Origin: Siphonodentalium dalli
Taxonomy: Eukaryota > Mollusca > Scaphopoda > Gadilida > Siphonodentaliidae
Assembly (NCBI GenBank): GCA_032622095.1
Contig: CP136064.1
Location: 137,409,954 to 137,473,953, forward strand
Length of the DNA: 64,000 nucleotides
Reading direction: 5' to 3'
Positions within the stretch are counted from its first letter, which is position 1. The number at the start of each line of letters is the position of its first letter. Below are positions 57,029 through 64,000 of this stretch, piece after piece. The notes beneath the pieces were generated by a model. It was not told the origin of the DNA, made no database searches, and worked only from the letters and a program-made list of their open reading frames with translations. The position numbers and the translations under genes are program-made.

Positions 57029-58690
57029 TACTTTAAGCATATTTTAATTTATCTGAAAAATGTATTTACAAATACAAATGGACTGAGGCATAAGGTTTTA
57101 CAACTTACATGGGTCCTCGCTACTGATACATTTAAATTAAATACATTAACATTACAAGATATCAGAAATGTTTAGCAAGGGATATGGAATACAGAGTGTG
57201 TGAGTTGCTGGGGCTGGTGTTCCATCCGCAATACAAACTCGATATTGTAGAAGTCGCCGAGCAATATGTAAATGCATGGTATAGTCAGTAGTGAGACATA
57301 TTATTTTTTCTTTTTCAAATCAAAGTTGATTAGGGCTGTTCAAAACTCTTTGTTTTAGCTATGTATGATTGGATTATCTAAACAGAATTTTGATTGCTGG
57401 GTATGATTTCTACTCTGTAAAGAAAATGTTTAGTTTCGATGAATGAAGCCGTGTATACTTAAATTTTGATAAAGTTCGATCCTCTCTTCGATAAAAAATG
57501 GACATACATGGACATAGTTGTTGGCATCTTCCATACCTGAATTACACGTAGAAATACGAGTTTCAGATATATGATTTTGGAACATTAGTTCGCTACACAG
57601 ATTTAAAATTTTGGAATATATCATATCTATTTTTCTTCTCCCAGTATGAAAGTAGGGTGGGGCTTTATATTATTGGGGCTATCATCCTAAGGCTGGCTTT
57701 GAAGTCAGAATTATTGGTTTCTTTAACTACATATTTAGGTAGTTTATTCCATTCTAAGACGATTGAGAGGAGAAAAGATTGTTTAAAGTGTTCCGTGTTT
57801 GCGAAATAATGCTAGAACATATTAGGGAATCTTAGATTGTTCATGTATAATGGACATTCTTCGTAGATAATTCAATGAATTACTTGGAGGTGACGATGTT
57901 GTCTTCGTCTCTCTAATGTATGCCACCCAACATCTTGCCATAATCTGTTTAATGCTGATATTGAACGGTATCCCTGGCAATTCGTGCGGCATCTTTGTGT
58001 ACTCGATCGTATTTATCCAATAAGTAATTTGGAGCAGACCCTCAAATAGGATCATCATAGTCTCAAATATGAAATATGTACTTGTTATATAGTTTTTCAA
58101 GCGTCTTTCTATCGAGATTGTTTTAAATATCCTTAGCTGTGATGCAGCTTGTTTTGCCATATACTCAATGTGTTTGTTCCACTTTAAATTAGATTGAAGC
58201 TCAAGACCGAGGTGTTTATGCAATTGTTCTTTTATTATGTTTCGTTCTGGAAAATTAGGTATAAAGGGTCGTCGGTCGAGGTAAATTAGAATGATATTGC
58301 TTTTGTTTTCAGGGGATTAAATGTGACCAGCCATCATCGGCCCTTAATATTACTATTTCAAGGTCTTCATTGACTTCTAGTTGTAAGCAGTTAAGATGAA
58401 AATGCGAAGTTGTGAGGCAGGTGTCATTTGCGCACAACCTGATTGTTGATGTGAGATTATCAGGTTAATCATTTATGTAAATTGGGAATAGGAAGAGACC
58501 AAGGAAATACCCCCGAGGGACTCCTGCTGGAATAGTTTGGAAATCAGAATACGTATCATTAATTAGTACCCGTTGCTTCATATTGGTGAGATAGTCCTCC
58601 ATCATTTTGAGAGTTGTCCATTTATTACACACTGCTTGGTTTTGAAGATACGGCCTCGATGACATACTCTCTCGAATACTACAGAAATAT
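57029..58690 (-). mobile_element. CR1-like LINE fragment, 5'-truncated in the RT
   Basis: On the minus strand 58665-58465 gives the RT block MEDYLTNMKQRVLINDTYSD and PAGVPRGYFLGLFLFPIYIN, where the usual motif is GVPQGSILGPLLF. 58223-57822 gives the thumb (HKHLGLELQSNLKWNKHIEY), and 57624-57430 a C-terminal part with a CNSGMEDANNYVHVCPFF zinc-knuckle-like segment. Frames are broken. The 3' end at about 57029 carries AATATGCTTAAAGTAA on the minus strand, like AATATGTTTAAAGTAA at the end of the LINE 18457-22225. The copy begins near 58690; endonuclease and first RT blocks are missing. Confidence 0.8.
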
Positions 58691-58729
58691 TACAAAATAA
58701 CGAAACGGAAAGCGTCTCATGTTGCATGG

Positions 58730-58960
58730 CTACGTTGGCCCGACGTTGGACAACTAACGTTGGGCCAACGTTGGTTTTACGCTGGTTTAACGTTGGCCCG
58801 ACGTTGAAAACGTAACGCACTAGACGATATGTGAGGTTAGCAGGTGCGTTAGATGTCGACGTCGGGTCGATGGCTAAACGTTGGTCAGAGTGTGGAGAAA
58901 TCGGTCGATTACGTCGTAGCGTCATTTGAACGTCATTCTTAGCAGGTCGCGTGTTACTTT
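58730..58960. repeat. Short AACGTTGG-type palindromic repeats
   Basis: ACGTTGGCCCGACGTTG occurs at 58729-58751 and 58789-58806, with AACGTTGGGCCAACGTTGG between. The words are palindromic and CpG-rich. Later positions (58830-58920) contain further GACGT/AACGT words. Confidence 0.5.
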
Positions 58961-60100
58961 TTCAAATAATGCTTTGGTTCATTAACTGAACTTGCATTTG
59001 AGTTCTGAGTGATCATTCTCGTTTGATGGATTATCATTTGGATAATCCACCACCTAACACAATCACCAGCTTGGGACCCGAAGAAGTACAGGTAAATACT
59101 TTAGTATCCTCCAAAAGCAACTTAAAGATTAAATTTGAAGTTTAACCATTCCATTCTTAGAAAGAAAACAAAATTATGTCAGTTTCGTATGATGGCATTC
59201 GACTGTATGAGGAAGAACATGTCATCCTAATTACTACCTAAATTTCACAATCCATGTGTCATATTGCATGGATTTAGGGACATAGCGACAAGGGTGTTGC
59301 ACGGGTGTCTCACATCAACACCCCCGTCCCAACTTTGGTCAAAATTGTCAACAGTTGGATATTTCATACATGACAGAACATTAATTGGAACTTTCACACG
59401 GTTACACCAACAATTTTATAGGTCCAGATTGTTCTCGTAGTTTGATTTGCCAACAATTAAAACAAAAATTAATTGGTGTTTTTATAACAATATTTGCATA
59501 TTGTCCTACTTTTGGTAAAAACTTTGACTGAAATGGCATCAGTTGGACATTTTCGGACCTTAGTGTGGGGGGTCTCAGGTTGGAATTTTTCAACAATTGG
59601 AAATCTTGAGGCCAGTCTAGATGTTAGGTGTTTCCAATTTTCATCCCGGCCGTGAGGAAGCATTAACTTGGGAAATCAAACCCCAAAGGGGGTGCAGTTG
59701 TAAATTCCAAGATGGACACCCCTCCCCAACGCGGAGATCATATAGCCACGTCCCTACTCGTGGATTTATGTGGATAATTAAGCGGACCATTAAACTTTCA
59801 GTTGTATGTTGCATACCCTATCATGCATATAGCTGTTGGGGTGTATACTGCCAGAATAGGAATTTACGATTGCACCATCATCCACCCCCTTTCGTTGAAG
59901 AAAATGCTCAAGCTGCAAACAAGAGTACAGTCCCTCGCTACGCTATGTCTGACGCCCTGCGTGTGGGATCGAACTTTGCATGGAGATTGCTAAATGCTAA
60001 ATTAAGTAACTATATTTGAACGATCTGCCCTTAATTTGGTATTTTCAAACCGGTACCTTAAGATAAAATACACCTAATAATATTCACTTGTGAATTTTTT
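58961..60100. other. Spacer with a diverged ~180-bp direct duplication
   Basis: CCCAACTTTGGTCAAAATTG...CAGTTGGATATTT (about 59328-59364) resembles CCTACTTTTGGTAAAAACTT...CAGTTGGACATTTT (about 59504-59552). The plus-strand frame 59621-60019 (132 codons) has no recognised domain. An exon-like end (GAAGTACAG before GTAAAT at 59092) could not be tied to SLC6. Confidence 0.35.
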
Positions 60101-60107
60101 CCCCAAT

Positions 60108-60380
60108 CGAAATAGGTCGATAAATACATGTCACAACGTGAAGTCATAACAGATACAACATTGAACACGATGTTTGGGTCCCAACCAAAAAGAAGCATTT
60201 CACACGGAGCGTTCCGTCTTAGTCTATATATTCCTGATATGTCAGAAATAAAGAGCGTGCGTTTCATATTTGTGCGAAAAATTTAAAACCGCTGGAAAAT
60301 GGCCATGGAAAGTATTTACCAGAGCATATGATGCCAATGTATCACTATTTCGTGTATTTGTCAACCGGGACATTCTTGTA
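60108..60380 (+). repeat. Dispersed repeat, copy 2
   Basis: Second copy of the repeat at 38093-38410, same orientation, with several small deletions. It shares GAACACGATGTTTGGGTCC and AATAAAGAGCGT. Confidence 0.65.
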
Positions 60381-61430
60381 TGATTACCAGCACATACTTA
60401 ATCGCAGAGGGTATATTGAGGTGTGAAGGAAAGGGTTTAGCTGCTATTTCGAGCATCCCAGAGAAGTTTTTAGTTTCGAAAATGTGTACATGTATCTATT
60501 TATGGTCTCCGAATCAGTGACGTACCTACATAATATTTGTTGTGGGGGCGTCAACCTTGAAATTCCCAATTGCATCCTCTTGAACCAGACACCAAACTCC
60601 TTGCTTCGCGAATTTCCATTTACACCACTGCTTTGGATTGAAACATTCCACCGGGCACCAGGCTTTCCAACTGTTGGCAATTTATTTCCAAATTGAATTA
60701 GACTGAAACATTTCCAAATAGTGTTCATTTCATACAATTTTTACTACAGTCTAAAAGTTGAAACAATATGTTAGTGGAGGTGTAAACAAAACTATTCCTA
60801 CTGATTGTTGGAAAATCAGACAATGAAAACATATTCAACCTATACGTAAATAAAGTTACCAAGTAATGATGTGTCAGGCATGAAATTTGCAACTTTTGTT
60901 TTACCAAATTTGGCCGGGTAAGAACCAATCGCCATCCCTGTCGCAAAGTTCCTCCTCTTATGCACCGACAATATATGGAGTCACGTCACAGGGGTTTGTA
61001 AGGTGCTCCGCTGTCCAGCAATGGCATGCATCCATAGTTGCAAAACATAATTTCATTTTACAAACTTTGCATTACGTGCGTATCATGTTGCATTGTTTAC
61101 GCCGAAGAAACACGTCATATTGAAACGTTGTGTCAATGTTGAATGCATGAATTTTTATTGGATAATGTATATACACTGGACAAACATAAGCATATATAGT
61201 TCGATGTACATACAACATGTTCACATGACTGGAGCTGTTGGAAGGAAGTTATTACGTTGTCACAATAATTACTTCAGCTGGAGTGTAGTCGTATAACTTT
61301 GAATAATATTATGATTTATGTATTTGGTTTGGGTAAATTGTGTGTTGATGCCTCCCCCACAAACGACCAATGAATACAGGGACGTTGTCATTGTATTAAA
61401 TGTCACGTGTTCCTAAAACATAAAATTGAA
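60381..61430. other. Spacer, nothing recognised
   Basis: Open frames of 66-97 codons occur on both strands but carry no motif. Confidence 0.4.
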
Positions 61431-61569
61431 CACACACCCAGAATAATATATATATATATCCTTTTATTGCCTCCACTATCGGAGAGTTACATTTAAATAA
61501 CATAGTTACAAACAATTCTAATACAAAAATGACAGTGGAATGTATGCACATTTAAGGAATATGACAACA

Positions 61570-62060
61570 CAAAATAAAGCGAGATTACGCACACAGTTAC
61601 ACGCACACACACTGAGTCTCAGGCACGTGCAACCACCCAGCCGCGCACAGGCGTACACGTAAACACGTCCAGACACGCCTAGGCTTAGACGATTTTACAG
61701 TCAAACATACACGCGAAAGAGACATACAGACAAACAGGCAGACAGTCACATACGTATCTAGACAGACATACATGCTGACAGATAAACATGCAGACAGAAA
61801 GAAACACGACTGACAGACATGCAGATGCAAGCTGACCGACACGTTCTACACATGCAAGTAAGTTTCATCAAAGATATGGGAATCTAAGATTTGACAATAG
61901 AGTCAGACACACGCGCACCCCCTCACCTAGCATTCAGTCGCACACGAACTCACATACCCTCACACGCACCCTCACACAACCAAATGCACACGCACCCTCA
62001 TTTAAAGATCCACACACATGCACACGACCTCACACAGCATCGCACACAGAATAGACATCA
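61570..62060. repeat. Cryptic CA/CAGACA-rich simple sequence
   Basis: Interrupted ACAC, CAGACA, ACATGCAGACAG and CACACGCACCCTCA words fill about 490 bp. The Val/Cys/Leu-rich minus-strand frame and the His/Thr-rich plus-strand frame here are compositional. Confidence 0.75.
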
Positions 62061-62560
62061 GTGTATATATATGCAACATTATGTCAAATGAACTCATCAA
62101 GGTGACATCAAACACAAAGCCGATCAACTCACATGGAAACCGTTAGACATTGAGCCACTATTATAGACATCAACCCCACTGTCTTTCACGAATAATGTTT
62201 CCTTCAATTAGAATATGTAGTAGCCAAAAATCCGGATTATTGGGGTTAGTTTTCCATCTGTAACTCAATGACTAAGAGTTTCATATCGGACCGTAGGAAC
62301 AAAAGTGTCAATTGGATAAGAAACTGTAGAGTAGCGTTTATTGGACAACAAATTGAGTAAATGTGAAAAGAATTTGCCCACGGAGTCCAAAGGTGGTAAT
62401 TACCGCGTGTTATGTACGGAAACATCGAGAGCCGGAATTAGGTTGAGGCCGAATATTGAAAAATCGACGACCATGGGAAAACCAAAAGTGCCTGATCACC
62501 TTTGACTGTATGGACAGGCGATGCGATATATTGAATACAAATAATATAAAAATGCATAAT
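62061..62560. other. Spacer, nothing recognised
   Basis: No repeat or coding signal seen. Confidence 0.4.
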
Positions 62561-62599
62561 AATGGTGTGAATAAGTCAAGTGATGCACGATTTGCATAA

Positions 62600-64000
62600 A
62601 AATATCATTAAATCGTTCATTCAGACAACGGCTCAAAGTCGACAAGGCATTTGAGAGCATGATTCATATAGCCTCCAAAGTTTTGCTGTATGCAACACAA
62701 ATGTGCGTGTAAAATCAGAAATATCCGCTACTTCATCAGACAAATCAATTGGCATGGAACTCAGGAAGACAGCAAGTAATTCGTCCGAGTTTAGAGCCTC
62801 AAGCTTTAAATAACAAGGAATACCAAAGTGAGTTATGAAGTCATACCAGAATGTGTTACGGATACTGTTAAAGGCAGGGCAATACAAGATGACATGCCAC
62901 ACAGGATTGAGATACTCGGATCTACAAAGTTGACAATTCCCCCCATCTTCGTATGTGGTACGAGAGACGAGTCTTCCTACAGTTAGGAAGGAAGCTTTAT
63001 CTCTAGGGTACTTTTTGCAGGCTAACCAAAGAAGGCTCGTCTCTAGGCGAGGGTGAATTAATTTTAATATCGAAAGAGCATTGTCTGCGTGAACGTCATA
63101 TTCCCATTTCATGAGGTGAACAGTGTCAACGTTATCGCGAATCAAACTCTTCCAAAGAAATTTAGTTGGAAATTGACCGGTATTCGAGAAGTGCACGAGA
63201 TGATTGAGTAGATTGTACTTTGACAACGTTTGGTGGATGTTCTCGATAAGATGACTCTGAATACCCTAGCGGATGTTTTCTCAATACTGGTCCTACATAG
63301 CGTAGCAATAAATGACAGTTTGCGTCGTTCGATGACGTTGTACAGAGAAGTGATGCCACAAAGGCCCTCTGCAAGTAGGGTGCGAGCTCTTGTGGGTAAA
63401 CCCTGGATATTCTTCACGCAACAACGATGTGCTTTCTCGAGCTGTAGTATATTTGACTGTGATAGGTTGAAAAGAAGTTCTGACCCAAAAAGTGCTCTGG
63501 GAAGAACGACCGATTTATAGATTTTCACGCAGCTGGAAGGGGTTATACCACCAGCATATAACCCGGCATTTGATAACATGAAATATGTGGAGAGCAATTT
63601 CTTGCATATGTTTTCTATGATAGCAGTTTGTTGAGAGAACTTGTGGATTGGGATGCCCAAATGAGTTGCGTGGTCGGATTCTTGAATACGGTGGTCGCAT
63701 AGAGACCATGCGCGGATAGCACGGTTATAATCTGAGTGGGATTCATTAAATACAATGCAGACAGATTTCGTCGGATTATATTTGAACCTCCATTTTCTGC
63801 TGTAGTCGGTACAGATATCACACATAGACTGCAGACCGGGACTAGTAAGTGAAAGGAGAGCCATGTCGTCGGCCTGAGTTGGGGACGAGCAGTTCAGAGA
63901 CGAGATGGACAGACCATTCCCGGAAGTTGAAAGCAGGGTTATGAGTTCATCAATATATAACATGTACATGAGCGGAGAAATTATGCTGCCTTGTCTGGTG
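62600..64000 (-). mobile_element. LINE ORF2 (QADD-type RT), 3' half, runs off the right edge
   Basis: On the minus strand the window edge falls in the RQGSIISPLMYMLYIDELI block. The RT catalytic box reads SPTQADDMALLSLTS, a QADD variant known in some LINE clades. KWRFKYNPTKSVCIVFN and the thumb motif HATHLGIPI follow. After 63215 the frame changes and the protein continues as 63226-62633 to a CQLCRSEYLNPVWHVILYC zinc-knuckle-like segment and a stop at 62633. Only one frame slip is seen in about 460 codons, so this copy is fairly young. Confidence 0.8.

Noticed and set aside
59000-59091. Exon-like end before GTAAAT containing SPAWDPKKY in one frame
   Set aside because: It recalls the post-TM12 segment of SLC6, but that frame has a stop and no acceptor in range, and TM11-TM12 are missing between.

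Overview
This is a stretch of AT-rich animal nuclear DNA with very low gene density and many decayed transposable elements. The spliced exons, LINE families (one with a 2A-like peptide), a tRNA-derived SINE, Helitron-like termini, long satellites and microsatellites fit an invertebrate metazoan, probably marine (mollusc, annelid, brachiopod or similar); the species cannot be named from the sequence. No operons, bacterial genes or CRISPR arrays are present.

Host gene. Three exons on the plus strand (34330-34458, 36844-36943, 56103-56203) encode consecutive pieces of an SLC6-family (sodium- and chloride-dependent neurotransmitter/amino-acid) transporter, from the end of TM8 to the start of TM11. 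Splice sites and phases agree (0, 1, 0). The intron between the second and third exon is 19.2 kb and holds a SINE, two LINEs and a 4.9-kb DNA transposon. Other exons were not found and probably lie outside the window.

Layout. 1-940: 3' end of a CR1/Jockey-like LINE with an open frame. 940-3100: palindromic minisatellites and an inverted-repeat-flanked element. 4.0-9.8 kb: a giant foldback in which two arms of a ~186-bp satellite face each other across nested perfect inverted repeats and a small hAT-like MITE. 9.8-11.5 kb: dead LINE (minus). 11.6-15.2 kb: a ~0.9-kb tandem triplication interrupted by a nested palindromic insertion. 15.5-17 kb: minisatellites. 17-18.5 kb: LINE ORF1 relic (plus). 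18.5-22.2 kb: nearly complete but broken CR1-like LINE (minus) with GDIEKNPGP near its N-terminus. 22.9-23.8 kb: AT-rich and C-rich tandem repeats. 24.9-32.2 kb: nine head-to-tail Helitron-like units with CTAG|TC junctions. 32.4-33 kb: LINE endonuclease fragment. 33-42 kb: mostly SLC6 intron. 42.3-45.3 kb: I/Jockey-like LINE (minus). 46.2-54.9 kb: L1-like LINE (plus) split by a DNA transposon (47446-52324) with ~140-bp TIRs and a 3-bp CTA duplication; its broken transposase has a central RNase H-like-looking part and a C-terminal FEN/XPG-like part, which suggests the Academ superfamily. 57-58.7 kb and 62.6-64 kb: further LINEs on the minus strand.

Almost every mobile-element gene is broken by stops or frameshifts, so the region reads as a record of nested insertions around one host gene. 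Family assignments come from motifs read by eye, not from database searches.
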